Of a DNA stretch of 38,639 nt, positions 17,815 through 26,717 are shown in pieces. Source of the DNA: an uncultured bacterium (lineage in GTDB: Bacteria > Verrucomicrobiota > Kiritimatiellia > CAIKKV01 > CAIJXV01). Numbering within the stretch: the first letter of the stretch is position 1; each line of letters starts with the position of its first letter. Both the position numbers and the translations under genes were made by a program. The notes beneath the pieces are model-generated. The model was given only the letters and a program-made list of their open reading frames with translations, did no database searches and was not told where the DNA came from. The stretch is from positions 1-38,639 of the forward strand of contig CAIJXV010000045.1 in assembly GCA_903824675.1 (NCBI GenBank), in the 5' to 3' direction.

Positions 17815-19665
17815 CTAGGCTGAATCCTGCACATGAAATATCACCGTAAACACACTCCCCCCCCCGGTATTATCCGCATACGACACCGTCGCGCCCTGGG
17901 CCTCGGTCAAAGCCTTGACCAGAACCAATCCCAATCCCAACCCCGCCGGAGTGTCCAGCGCCCGCCCCCGCTCAAAGGCCTTGAATAACCGCCGCTGATG
18001 CTCCAGCGAAATTCCCGGCCCATGATCCATCACCTGGAGTACCGCCCGATTCGCTTGCGTCTTGAGGGTCACCCGTAAAACCCGGTCTGTTGCGGCCCGC
18101 GTGTACTTCTCGGCATTGTCCAGCAGGTTCTGCAAAATCTCCACCACGGCATCCCGGTCAAAGAGCACGCCCTCCATCGTCTCCGGACTTTCCAAAACCA
18201 CCTTTACACCCGCCGCTTCCAATGCCGGTTGGTGCCGGTCCAAACCTTCTCGGACCGTTACGGCCAGATCGCCCGGCATCGCCCGGACCGATATCCGCCC
18301 CCTTTCCAACCGGCTGAATCCCAGAACATTGGCCACCACCCGTCCCAGACGTTCGGCTTCACCGGCGATGGATTGCGCATATTGTTTCATTTTCGAAGGG
18401 TCGCCCAATCCGTCAGCCAACAGGTCGGCATAGAGCCGTAATCCCGCCAGCGGGGTCCGCAATTCATGTGCGGCACTCGCCGCAAATTGGGCGCGTTGCC
18501 GCGCCAGGCGATCCGCCTGCCAGACCAAACCCACCACACATAATCCCGCCAGAAGGGCAATCCCGGCCCCCGCAAAGAATACCCGTAGAAACCCACGCCG
18601 CAAGAGGACGGCGTCCCGTCGGGCTTTCTCTCGTCCCACCTGACGATCCACGCTGACCCGCCAGGACTCCCCCCCCAATTCCAACGCCGCATCGGTATCG
18701 GCGCGGGGACGACCGGGCAACAACCGGGCCGGCATATCCACGGCCCGGAAATAATCCGCCAAACCAGCCGTTGAAAGCACGAATCCTTGCAATCGACGGT
18801 TCTGTGGAGTTGTCACTTCCCGCAAGGCAACCAAGGTCGGCATTCCCTGGAGATAGACCGTGCGCCATTTCAAGGGGCCGACAAAAATCTGGACTTGCTG
18901 ATCCGCAACCCGTTCGGATTTTTTCTTCTTCCGGCCTGCAGAGGAATCCGCTTTTTTGCCTTCACGCAAGTTGGAGTAAAGTTCCTGCGCATCGACGTTC
19001 TGTTCCCAAGCCTGGGTTTCCATTTCCTCCACCCGGGGTTGCTCCGGCGCATTCAGGATCTGCTGTGATGCCGGTTCAGCAGTGACTTGTTGACGGGATT
19101 TTGCGACATCGGTTTGCACGGGTTGAGCGAGTCGGCCCCCACGAATCGGGGACGGCACGGATTCTCCCCGGATGGCGAAAAGGATGGAGGCCAAGCCCCG
19201 CTCCAATTCCCGCTGGATTTGACGATCCGCATCGGCGTCGGCCCCTTTTCGGGGGGTCCGTTGTTGGAGGCGTTCATCCGCTTCCGCAGTGGGAAGGGTC
19301 ACCGCACCGGTTTCGCCATCGGCCTGGAAATAGCATTGAATCAACGGATCTCCGGGTCCGGAGACCAAGGGTGAAGGAACCACGGAGGCGCCTTCAGAGG
19401 CCCCTTGGGGATCATGAAAATAGGCCTGGTAATGATAAAATGGCCGCTGGGATTCCGCCTCTAACAACGCGCTCAAGCGTTCGCTCAAGCGGGCGGCCAG
19501 TCGCGCCGAGATCTCGGCGGCAGACCGATCGGCCGAGGTCAACAACGCCTGGGCCTGTTGATCCACGGCATGCCAGCCCACTCCATACCAGGCAATACAC
19601 GGCATAACCACTGCGAGCGCAGTTAGAACGAGGGCCAGGATTAAACGATTGATCCGGACTTTCAT
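17815..19665 (-). CDS. Membrane sensor histidine kinase with large extracytoplasmic domain
   Basis: A 616-residue protein. One membrane segment at about 8-30 (LILALVLTALAVVMPCIAW) and another at about 360-381 enclose an unusually long outer region of about 330 residues. That region contains a charged low-complexity stretch (SSAGRKKKKSERVADQQ) and no recognisable named sensor domain. After the second segment comes the HisKA domain with His at about 399 (AAHELRTPLAGLRLYADLL), apparently without a HAMP linker. The ATPase boxes follow: NLLDNAEKYTR (N), DHGPGIS (G1) and AGLGLGLVLVKAL (G2). The start ATG 19663-19665 overlaps the response-regulator stop (ATGA), so the pair is co-expressed. The stimulus is unknown. 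Confidence 0.93.
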   Translation of the reverse strand: MKVRINRLILALVLTALAVVMPCIAWYGVGWHAVDQQAQALLTSADRSAAEISARLAARLSERLSALLEAESQRPFYHYQAYFHDPQGASEGASVVPSPLVSGPGDPLIQCYFQADGETGAVTLPTAEADERLQQRTPRKGADADADRQIQRELERGLASILFAIRGESVPSPIRGGRLAQPVQTDVAKSRQQVTAEPASQQILNAPEQPRVEEMETQAWEQNVDAQELYSNLREGKKADSSAGRKKKKSERVADQQVQIFVGPLKWRTVYLQGMPTLVALREVTTPQNRRLQGFVLSTAGLADYFRAVDMPARLLPGRPRADTDAALELGGESWRVSVDRQVGREKARRDAVLLRRGFLRVFFAGAGIALLAGLCVVGLVWQADRLARQRAQFAASAAHELRTPLAGLRLYADLLADGLGDPSKMKQYAQSIAGEAERLGRVVANVLGFSRLERGRISVRAMPGDLAVTVREGLDRHQPALEAAGVKVVLESPETMEGVLFDRDAVVEILQNLLDNAEKYTRAATDRVLRVTLKTQANRAVLQVMDHGPGISLEHQRRLFKAFERGRALDTPAGLGLGLVLVKALTEAQGATVSYADNTGGGSVFTVIFHVQDSA

Positions 19666-20351
19666 CGGGCCGCATCCTGTCCCCAGGCATAGCCCACGCC
19701 TTTGACGCAAACCACGATCCGGGGATCCGCCGGATCGCGCTCGATTTTAGACCGCAAATTGGCGACGGTCATATCGATCGTCCGCGTTTCCATATCGGGC
19801 CGCAAATTCCACACTTGCTCAAGCAACTCGGCCCGGGACACTGCCCGTGTGCGATGACGGTGGAGCCACCGGAGCAGGGCCCCTTCCCGCACGGTCAAGG
19901 TCGCAATCTGCCGTCCGCGAACGGCCTGTAACCGGCCCAGATCGAGCGTGCACCCGTCGTTTTTCAGCACCTCGGGCTCGACCGGCGTCGCCCGAACCCT
20001 TCGCCCCAGGGCTTCCACCCGGGCGAGCAATTCACGAGCGCCAAAAGGTTTGGTCACATAATCATCGGCCCCCGCCTTCAAACCCCGAACCTTGTCATCC
20101 TCCGACCCTTTGGCGGTCAACATCAGGATCGGCAGGGTCGGATGGGCGGGCCGGATCCGGCGGCAAACTTCAATTCCGTCAAATCCCGGCAACATGACAT
20201 CCAGCAAAATCAGGTCATACGTTCCCTCCCCGATTTTGCGGACCGCTTCGGGACCACTCCCCGCCGTATCCACGCCATATCCGGCGGTGTGGAGCAAATC
20301 CACCAACCCCTGACGCAAAACGGCTTCATCCTCGACCAACAGCAGGTTCAT
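19662..20351 (-). CDS. OmpR-family response regulator
   Basis: A 229-residue protein. The receiver domain (1-115) starts MNLLLVEDEAVLRQGL, with the phospho-acceptor Asp51 in LILLDVMLPG, the Thr/Ala switch region (LMLTAKGSEDDKVRGL) and the conserved Lys in YVTKPFGARELLARV. A winged-helix DNA-binding domain (about 130-225) ends with the OmpR-type sequence TRTIDMTVANLRSKIE. ATG 20349-20351 is chosen because the receiver domain starts there; a longer frame to 20513 adds residues unlike the family. It is transcribed first and coupled to its kinase, and lies back to back with the amidohydrolase gene across 97 bases. Confidence 0.94.
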   Translation of the reverse strand: MNLLLVEDEAVLRQGLVDLLHTAGYGVDTAGSGPEAVRKIGEGTYDLILLDVMLPGFDGIEVCRRIRPAHPTLPILMLTAKGSEDDKVRGLKAGADDYVTKPFGARELLARVEALGRRVRATPVEPEVLKNDGCTLDLGRLQAVRGRQIATLTVREGALLRWLHRHRTRAVSRAELLEQVWNLRPDMETRTIDMTVANLRSKIERDPADPRIVVCVKGVGYAWGQDAAR

Positions 20352-20448
20352 GCCGGCTATTTTGCCTGTTAAACAGGGACCTGCAAAGTAAAAGATGTGT
20401 AATATTTTCAGATTGTACCCATCGAGAAATAATAGGACAGTAGGCGGC

Positions 20449-21513
20449 ATGTCACCGAAATGCCATCTGGTCCGCCAGGAGCACATTCCCGTACGTGCCG
20501 CCTGTCCGGTCATCGACGCCCATAACCATCTGTGGGGACAGTGGGACCAGGTGGATCAATATGTCCGAATCATGGACGAGGTCGGGGTGGTCCAATATGC
20601 CGACTTAACCAGCAATCTCGACCTGAAATTTGTTCCGGGCGGATACGATTTCGCGCCGGCGGATATAGAGACCTTTTTCACCCGATGCGCCGATCGCCAT
20701 CCCGGCCGCTTCTTTGGTTTCACCGCGGCCACGTTTTCGCGACCCAAGAATCAACCGTTGTTCACCGATGCCACCGCCTTTGTCGAGGAAACCGTTGCGC
20801 TACTCGAGCGCCAGGTCGCCCGCGGCGCCCGCGGCCTTAAAATTCTCAAAGAATTGGGACTGCACTATCGGGATGGTGCCGGTCAGCTGATCGCGGTCGA
20901 CGATCCCCGCCTCGCCCCCATCTGGGACGCCGCCGGAAATCTCGGTATCCCCGTCATGCTCCACCAGGCGGATCCGTTGGGTTTCTTCGACCCCGTCACA
21001 CCGGACAACGAGCATTACGATTCACTGATCAAATATCCCTCCTGGAGTTTCGCCGATCCCACCCGCTTCCCCCGGCCCCGAACCATTCTGGCCCAACGGG
21101 ATCGACTCCTCGCCCGGCATCCCCGCACCACCTTTATCCTCGCCCATGTCGCCGGCCTGTCCGAAGACTTGGGTGAAGTCGCCCGCCTTCTCGATACCTA
21201 TCCGAATGCCTGCATCGACTTCAGCGCCCGCATGGATGAACTGGGCCGACAGCCCTATACCACCCGGGAATTCATGATCCGGTACCGCAATCGCATCCTT
21301 TTTGGAACGGACATGCCACCGTCCCTGGAAATGTACCGCTGTTATTTCCGCTTTCTGGAAACGTTCGACGAATATTTCTTCCCGCCCGATTACGACGGCA
21401 CCTTCAGCCGGGCCCGCTGGGCCATTTATGGCATCGGCCTGCCCCCCGCCGTCCTCGAAGATATCTATTTCAGAAACGCCCTGCGCCTGATCCCGGGGCT
21501 GAACGTCCATTAA
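20449..21513 (+). CDS. Amidohydrolase-2 family metal-dependent hydrolase
   Basis: A 354-residue TIM-barrel hydrolase. The first metal pair is His25/His27 in VIDAHNHLWG, a Lys-bearing strand is GARGLKILKELG, further ligands are in PVMLHQADPLG and TFILAHVAG, and the catalytic Asp is in RILFGTDMPPSLEMY. This is the order of the family that includes ACMSD and related decarboxylases and hydrolases; the substrate is not evident. The start ATG 20449 is preferred (AGTAGGCGG just upstream) over an in-frame ATG at 20395. It is divergent from the two-component operon, and the shared 97-base intergenic region could let the response regulator act on both directions, which is inference. Confidence 0.88.
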   Translation: MSPKCHLVRQEHIPVRAACPVIDAHNHLWGQWDQVDQYVRIMDEVGVVQYADLTSNLDLKFVPGGYDFAPADIETFFTRCADRHPGRFFGFTAATFSRPKNQPLFTDATAFVEETVALLERQVARGARGLKILKELGLHYRDGAGQLIAVDDPRLAPIWDAAGNLGIPVMLHQADPLGFFDPVTPDNEHYDSLIKYPSWSFADPTRFPRPRTILAQRDRLLARHPRTTFILAHVAGLSEDLGEVARLLDTYPNACIDFSARMDELGRQPYTTREFMIRYRNRILFGTDMPPSLEMYRCYFRFLETFDEYFFPPDYDGTFSRARWAIYGIGLPPAVLEDIYFRNALRLIPGLNVH

Positions 21514-21514
21514 T

Positions 21515-21540
21515 GGGTTTAACGGGGCCGCCCCCTAACC
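21515..21540. terminator. Possible bidirectional terminator hairpin between convergent genes
   Basis: GGGTTTAACGGGG and CCCCCTAACC can pair imperfectly around a short loop in the 31-base gap between the convergent amidohydrolase and glycosyltransferase genes. There is no clear U-tract on either side, so intrinsic termination is uncertain. Confidence 0.3.
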
Positions 21541-21544
21541 GGAA

Positions 21545-22327
21545 TCAGGCATTGCCCTTGGGATTCGGCGGGCAACGGTATAACTCGTAGAGCTTGGCGT
21601 ATTTCAAAAAAACACCATACGCCGAAATGACTGCGATCACCCACCCCAGCATCCCATCCATGAAGCCCCGCTTCAGGAAAAAGGCCTTGAAAAACCGGAT
21701 CGGCGGCCTGAAAAACAAATCACTCCAACTGAATTTTTTGCCCGTCTTGAACATGGTCCGGGCGGTAATGGTCGAAAAATCATTCAGCGTTTTGATCTGG
21801 TCCCGCAGATTGTCATAGGTGTAATGATACAGATGACCCTTCAGTCGCCGGACTTCACCGGGCACGGTAGTGCGGTCATGCGGTTCGCTACCGGCACACG
21901 TTCCCCGGTCCTTCCGAAACAAACGCATCTTGAGGTCGGGATACCATTCCCCGTGACGGATCCATTTGCCCATGTAAAACACCATCCGCGGAAATTCGTA
22001 TCCGTCGAAATCCGTGTTCCGGCCGGACTCAAATTCATCCAGAATCTCGTCGCGCAATTGCGGCGACACCTCTTCGTCGGCATCGACAAACAGAATCCAG
22101 GGACCTGCGGAGAGATCTTTGATCAGATTCTTCTGGCCGATGTAACCCAGCCACTCGTGCTGGTAAATCCGGGAGGTGTATTCCCGGCAGATTTCGACGG
22201 TCCGATCCTTGCTGAAGCTATCCACCACCACGATCTCGTCCGCCCAACGCAGACTCTCGAGACACCGGCGGATATTGTGCTCCTCATCCCCGGCCGTGAT
22301 GCAGGCTGATATTTTTTCGCGACTCAT
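21545..22327 (-). CDS. Family 2 glycosyltransferase, LPS-core type (WaaE/KdtX-like)
   Basis: A 260-residue GT-A fold protein. It opens ISACITAGDEEHNIRRCLES, then EIVVVDSFSKDRTVEI and the metal-binding ILFVDADEEVSP (D-x-D). The Trp/His/Arg-rich acceptor part (GKWIRHGEWYPDLKMRLF) and HLYHYTYDNL match the WaaE/KdtX group, which adds a sugar to the inner core of LPS. A C-terminal hydrophobic/basic tail (about 205-245) probably anchors it to the inner membrane face. ATG 22327 has GGAAACGGA upstream; ATG 22345 is an alternative that adds six residues. It is the last gene of the gdhA-lpxK operon, 31 bases after the heptosyltransferase stop. Confidence 0.9.
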   Translation of the reverse strand: MSREKISACITAGDEEHNIRRCLESLRWADEIVVVDSFSKDRTVEICREYTSRIYQHEWLGYIGQKNLIKDLSAGPWILFVDADEEVSPQLRDEILDEFESGRNTDFDGYEFPRMVFYMGKWIRHGEWYPDLKMRLFRKDRGTCAGSEPHDRTTVPGEVRRLKGHLYHYTYDNLRDQIKTLNDFSTITARTMFKTGKKFSWSDLFFRPPIRFFKAFFLKRGFMDGMLGWVIAVISAYGVFLKYAKLYELYRCPPNPKGNA

Positions 22328-22358
22328 AATTTTTCCGTTTCCCATGGGGGCCGCCGGC

Positions 22359-23408
22359 TCACCCGGTCAATTCCCGGATCGCAGTCCAAACCCGGTCAGG
22401 TTCAATCCGTTCCAATACCTGTCGGGCCGCCTCGGAATCGCGGGCAATATCCCGTGATCCACACGTCAAAGGATCGCTGACCACCCGACTCGTCTGCCCC
22501 AACGGGGCGGTTCGAGCGGGATCGGTCAGCCCGAAAACCCCGACCACCGGTGTTCCCACCGCTGAAGCCAGATGCAATCCCCCGCTGTCATTGGCGACCA
22601 CCAGCATACACACCTTGAGGATGGCGGCAAGTTCGATTACATCGGTCTGCCCGGCGAGATTGACCGCCCCACCCCCCATGGCTTCACGCACCTGGTCGCA
22701 CACGTCGCGATCCTCGGCCGTACCGGCCAGCAAAACGCGCAGGCCGGATTCCCGTTCCAACCGCCGGCCGATCTCGGCAAAATGGCGCACCGGCCAGCGT
22801 TTGGACGGACCCCGGGCGGCTCCGGGAAAGAGGACCGCCATCCGGTTCCGATCCGGATCAAGTCCAGCCGCAGTCAACACCCTCCGCCCGGCGTCCAGGG
22901 GCGGATCCAGATAGGGAGGCGGCGGCAAGGTGTCCAACTCCAAACCGAAGAGATCCACCGACTCCCACGCTTGGTGCATCCGCCCGCCCTCGAGGTGGGG
23001 CTGAATCCGGTGAGTCAACAGGTAATCCCGCACATGGCCGGGCAATCCGATTCGCACGGGAATGCCGGCCCGAAAAGGGATCCAGGCGGATCGGAACGAA
23101 TGCGGCTGGATCACGGCGACATCAAAGGCACCGTCCTGAACCCGACGACGGGTCCGCCCGGTTCCCTGCCACCCGCGTTCGAATTCCAGGATTTGCCCCA
23201 AACCCGGCACGCATCGCCAGAAGGGCATAAGGGATCGCCGCACCAGGAGGGTGATCGGCAGATCCGGATGCCGGGCGCGAAAAGCCGTCAGGGCCGGCAG
23301 GCTCATGACGGCATCGCCCAGCCAGTTGACGCCGCAGACCAGCAGGTTCTGCGCCGTGTTCAGTCGGTCGCGCGCTTCAGCGGAAACAAATTCGGGCGAT
23401 GCAGGCAT
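22359..23408 (-). CDS. waaF: ADP-heptose:LPS heptosyltransferase (GT9, WaaF-like)
   Basis: A 349-residue GT-B protein of family 9. The N-terminal NWLGDAVMSLPAL (acceptor-side loop), the central LFPGAARGPSKRWP, and the C-terminal VVANDSGGLHLASAVGTP with VVGVFGLTDP (nucleotide-sugar site) are all present, as in heptosyltransferase II. It transfers heptose from ADP-heptose to the growing inner core. The start overlaps the end of lpxK by 32 bases, with GGAAG eight bases before ATG, which implies translational coupling. The symbol is by family; WaaC or WaaQ specificity cannot be excluded. Confidence 0.9.
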   Translation of the reverse strand: MPASPEFVSAEARDRLNTAQNLLVCGVNWLGDAVMSLPALTAFRARHPDLPITLLVRRSLMPFWRCVPGLGQILEFERGWQGTGRTRRRVQDGAFDVAVIQPHSFRSAWIPFRAGIPVRIGLPGHVRDYLLTHRIQPHLEGGRMHQAWESVDLFGLELDTLPPPPYLDPPLDAGRRVLTAAGLDPDRNRMAVLFPGAARGPSKRWPVRHFAEIGRRLERESGLRVLLAGTAEDRDVCDQVREAMGGGAVNLAGQTDVIELAAILKVCMLVVANDSGGLHLASAVGTPVVGVFGLTDPARTAPLGQTSRVVSDPLTCGSRDIARDSEAARQVLERIEPDRVWTAIRELTG

Positions 23409-24552
23409 TGAAATCTTCCGCTCCGCTTAAGAGTTGAATCTCGACCCGTAAAAAATAGATGGGCACATCACAGCGATCGATCTTGGGAAACCGGACCGAA
23501 TCCTTTTCGGTCGTGAGAATGGCATCCACCCGCATCTCCCGGCTGTGATTGATGATATCCAGAATTTCCTGCTGGGCATACCGGTGATGATCCTCGAATC
23601 GTTCCCGGTTGATCAGCGTCGCGCCATGTCGCTCCAATTCCTGTTCAAAACCTTCCGGCGCGGCAATCCCCGAAAGCGCCGTGACATCCAATCCCCGGAG
23701 AAACTCCAGCGGATGCCGCTCCCCCGTGATGACATTCTGAACATATTGGGCACGGTGGGTACACTCGCTGATTTCCGCCCTCGGATTCAATGCCCGGATC
23801 TGCTCCTTGAGCGCACTGTTATCCCGGCCATCGCACTTGGTGATGAAAATAAAGTCCGCGCGACGCAGATTCTGGATGGGTTCGCGTAAAATGCCGCGCG
23901 GCAGAAGATATCCGCTCCCGAAGGGATTCCGGCGGTCCACCAGTACGATCTCAACCCGGTGCTTGAGCGCCAGGTATTGGAATCCATCGTCGAGAATCAG
24001 GGTGTCACATCCCAATTTTTCGATCGCATATCGGCCGCTTTTAACCCGGTCCTTGTCCACCAGCACGGCCACATCCTGCAAATTATTGGCCAGCATGTAG
24101 GGCTCGTCGCCACTCATATCGGAATCCAACAGGAGGGTTCGCCCGTCGGAAACGATCCGGGGCGGGCGCCGCTGATCGCGTAAGAGAATCGAGTCCACCA
24201 CCCGCTCGATCCAGCGGGGCTCGCGTTTTTTATAGCCGCGACTGAGAATGGCGACCTTGCGCCCCGCCCGCTGCAGATCCCGGGCAAAGACTTCCACCAC
24301 CGGCGTCTTCCCCGTCCCCCCCACCGTCAGGTTGCCGACGCTGATGACCTGGCAGCCGAGCGTATGATGACGCAGGATGCCACACCGGTAGAGGAACAGG
24401 CGAAATTGAACCACCGACTCAAAAAGCCGCGACAACTGCTTGAGATTCCACAGCAAGAGCCGAATCCAGGGATTGGGGATCTTGTGGGTATCCTTCTGCT
24501 GAATCACCTGGATCAGGAAATTTTCGAGCCGCTCAAACCCGCGTCGTTTCAT
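23377..24552 (-). CDS. lpxK: Tetraacyldisaccharide 4'-kinase (lipid A synthesis)
   Basis: A 391-residue inner-membrane-associated kinase that phosphorylates the 4' position of the lipid A disaccharide. The P-loop [12 protein letters not shown] lies at about 73-84, followed by [10 protein letters not shown], the GDEPYMLA motif, [12 protein letters not shown] (catalytic Asp region) and [30 protein letters not shown] and [10 protein letters not shown] complete the family signature. It is somewhat longer than typical enzymes (about 330-360) because of N-terminal and internal extensions. ATG 24552 follows GGGGAT at a reasonable distance; ATG 24585, only four bases after the upstream stop, is an alternative. 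The gene shows that the host makes lipid A and so has an LPS-bearing outer membrane. Confidence 0.94.
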   Translation of the reverse strand: MKRRGFERLENFLIQVIQQKDTHKIPNPWIRLLLWNLKQLSRLFESVVQFRLFLYRCGILRHHTLGCQVISVGNLTVGGTGKTPVVEVFARDLQRAGRKVAILSRGYKKREPRWIERVVDSILLRDQRRPPRIVSDGRTLLLDSDMSGDEPYMLANNLQDVAVLVDKDRVKSGRYAIEKLGCDTLILDDGFQYLALKHRVEIVLVDRRNPFGSGYLLPRGILREPIQNLRRADFIFITKCDGRDNSALKEQIRALNPRAEISECTHRAQYVQNVITGERHPLEFLRGLDVTALSGIAAPEGFEQELERHGATLINRERFEDHHRYAQQEILDIINHSREMRVDAILTTEKDSVRFPKIDRCDVPIYFLRVEIQLLSGAEDFNACIARICFR

Positions 24553-24589
24553 GCGTGTGGTATCCCCGAAAAAATCCTTCCCCATCGCC

Positions 24590-25354
24590 TCAAACTACGG
24601 GATGACAGCGGTCACCGAGCAGGGTTTTCAGAATATTATCCTGGGGATGCCCCTGGCTGATATGCTGAATGAATCCTTCGGCATAGGGCACGCCAATGAC
24701 GGAACCCTCTTCCCGCGACCAGCCCCGCATCATTTCCAGGTATTGATCGTACCCGTTGTGATGCTTCAACCAATCGCGCTGGGATGCATGCTGGGCCAGC
24801 ATCGCCGCCTTGTCTTCGATCGCCGAGGTGATATCCACCCGGCAGGAGACCGGCAACGGCCGCCCGAAAATGTCTTTCAGCGTAATGGCATTCCAATAAT
24901 ACAAATAGGGGAAGCGTCCGGTCGCCTGGGTCGGATAACCACAATCGTAATTGGGCACCGAGGCGATGTAGGCCGCAGTCCTGACCAGCTTCGACGTTTC
25001 CTCATGGTCTGCCATGTAATCCATCGGAGGATTGGTCAGGATGATCCAAGGATCCACCTCGCGCACGATCCGGGTCGTCCGTTGCCGATAGAGGGAGCTG
25101 TATTCGACCTCGAGATCATATCCGCCGGCATAATGAAAATGGCCACCCAATAGTTTTGCGGAGGCTTCCGCTTCCTTCAACCGACGGGCGCGGATCACTT
25201 GCGGGGCCTCCGTCGGCGAACCGCCCTCTCCGCCGGCCATGCAGGCCAGGTGGATCTCGAAACCTTCGCGGGCGAGCAGGGCCAACGTGCCCGCCGCCAT
25301 GAATTCGATGTCGTCCGGATGACATCCGAACGCCAAAATTCGGTCCTTGGACAT
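24590..25354 (-). CDS. PIG-L (LmbE-like) family deacetylase
   Basis: A 254-residue protein with the zinc-binding AFGCHPDDIEF at the N-terminus (about 8-18) and MDYMADHEETSKLV (about 110-123), which supplies the third ligand His. Family members remove N-acetyl groups from GlcNAc-type sugars or conjugates (for example GlcNAc-PI, bacillithiol and mycothiol precursors). It lies between gdhA (18 bases upstream) and lpxK, inside what looks like an LPS operon. A role in deacetylating an amino sugar of LPS or its precursor is possible but not shown by the sequence. Confidence 0.9.
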   Translation of the reverse strand: MSKDRILAFGCHPDDIEFMAAGTLALLAREGFEIHLACMAGGEGGSPTEAPQVIRARRLKEAEASAKLLGGHFHYAGGYDLEVEYSSLYRQRTTRIVREVDPWIILTNPPMDYMADHEETSKLVRTAAYIASVPNYDCGYPTQATGRFPYLYYWNAITLKDIFGRPLPVSCRVDITSAIEDKAAMLAQHASQRDWLKHHNGYDQYLEMMRGWSREEGSVIGVPYAEGFIQHISQGHPQDNILKTLLGDRCHPVV

Positions 25355-25372
25355 AAGCTCGATTCCCCTCTG

Positions 25373-26611
25373 TTATTGGACCCCGCGCGCCACGGTGGCC
25401 CGGAAAACCTTGTCGAGCGCCAGACAATAGGCCGCCTGTCGCGGGGTCACCTTTTTTTCCTCCGCGAATTCGCGGACCCGGCGATAGGCCTTTTGCAAAC
25501 GCTGGAACAAACGCTGGTTGACCTCTTCCTCTTCCCAATAGAATCCTTCGCGATTCTGAACCCATTCGAAATAGGAAACAATCACGCCCCCCGCATTCGC
25601 CAGAATATCGGGGACCACCAGGACGCCTTTGCGCTTCAAAATCGCATCCGCTTCCGGGGTCGTCGGGCCGTTCGCGCCTTCGACAATCAACTTCGCCTGG
25701 ATACGCTCCGCATTATCCACGCGGATCGCATTTTCGATCGCACAGGGCAGCAGCACATCGCATTTACAGGTGAGCACATCCGCCACCGCTTCCGCACCCG
25801 GGAACCCCTTGATCCCGCCGGTTCGTTCCCGGAACTTCACCAGGTCACTGATATTAATGCCGTTGGCACTGTAAAGATTTCCGGTGACATCCCCGATCGC
25901 CACGACCTTGATCCCGCGCGCTTCGCAATCGAGCGCGGCATGACTGCCGACATTGCCAAAGCCCTGCACCGATACGGTGAAATCCGTCAGGTGCAGATCC
26001 TTCACGGCCTCCATCATCGCGCACACCACGCCCCGCCCGGTCGCTTCCTTCCGCCCCAGGGACCCGCCGATTTCAACCGGCTTGCCCGTCACCACCGCCC
26101 GGGCCACTTCGCGGTGTTTGCGATATTCGTCATAAATCCACGCCATCTCGCGGGAACTGGTCCCCATATCCGGCGCCGGGATATCGATATTCGGACTGAT
26201 GTCATTGACCAATCGATGGGTGTATTTACGAACCAACCGCTCCAACTCACTCACCGTCAGCGAGGCCGGATCGACCGAGATCCCCCCCTTTGCTCCGCCA
26301 AAGGGAATTTCAACCAGGGCTGTTTTCAAAGTCATCCACAGGGACAAGGCCTTGACTTCGTCGAGATCGACCTGGGGATGAAACCGAATCCCCCCCTTAT
26401 ACGGGCCCAACATGTCGCAGTGCTGCACCCGGTAACACAGGAAACAGTCCATGGTCCCGTCATCCTTCTGCAAGGTGGCGCGAAACATGATGACTTTATC
26501 CGGCACAATGAAACGCTCAACAAGCTGTTTGCCGGGATAACGCCGTTCCACTTCCAGAATTTGCGATGTTTCACGGACCAATTTTACGGCATTTTCAAAT
26601 ACATTAGACAT
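25373..26611 (-). CDS. gdhA: Glutamate dehydrogenase (Glu/Leu/Phe/Val family)
   Basis: A 412-residue enzyme interconverting glutamate and 2-oxoglutarate plus ammonia. Substrate lysines are seen in LGPYKGGIRFHP (Lys72), MTLKTAL (Lys96) and PFGGAKGGIS (Lys108, catalytic type), with IPAPDMGTSSREMAW following. The dinucleotide fold has VSVQGFGNVGSHAA (G-x-G-x-x-[GA/S]), and KLIVEGANGPTTPEAD with VPDILANAGGVIVSYFEW forms the C-terminal signature. The start is well supported by AGGAGGTTATC before ATG. It leads an operon that continues into amino-sugar and LPS genes. Cofactor specificity cannot be read reliably. Confidence 0.95.
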   Translation of the reverse strand: MSNVFENAVKLVRETSQILEVERRYPGKQLVERFIVPDKVIMFRATLQKDDGTMDCFLCYRVQHCDMLGPYKGGIRFHPQVDLDEVKALSLWMTLKTALVEIPFGGAKGGISVDPASLTVSELERLVRKYTHRLVNDISPNIDIPAPDMGTSSREMAWIYDEYRKHREVARAVVTGKPVEIGGSLGRKEATGRGVVCAMMEAVKDLHLTDFTVSVQGFGNVGSHAALDCEARGIKVVAIGDVTGNLYSANGINISDLVKFRERTGGIKGFPGAEAVADVLTCKCDVLLPCAIENAIRVDNAERIQAKLIVEGANGPTTPEADAILKRKGVLVVPDILANAGGVIVSYFEWVQNREGFYWEEEEVNQRLFQRLQKAYRRVREFAEEKKVTPRQAAYCLALDKVFRATVARGVQ

Positions 26612-26717
26612 GATAACCTCCTTGTGTCAGTGTTTACGGCAAAGCGCTTCCCCACTGACGCTCTAACCTCTTTACCACAGCGCCCTCTCACAGTCCAGTA
26701 TGGAAGACAATTTTGAA
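26612..26717 (-). promoter_or_regulatory. gdhA leader with inverted repeat
   Basis: This 106-base gap between the M6 protease stop and gdhA carries a strong Shine-Dalgarno (AGGAGG) and a 7-bp perfect inverted repeat, GTCAGTG (26626-26632) with CACTGAC (26653-26659), around a 20-base loop that itself contains AAGCGC. It could be an operator or a leader hairpin. No clear -35/-10 pair was found. Confidence 0.35.
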
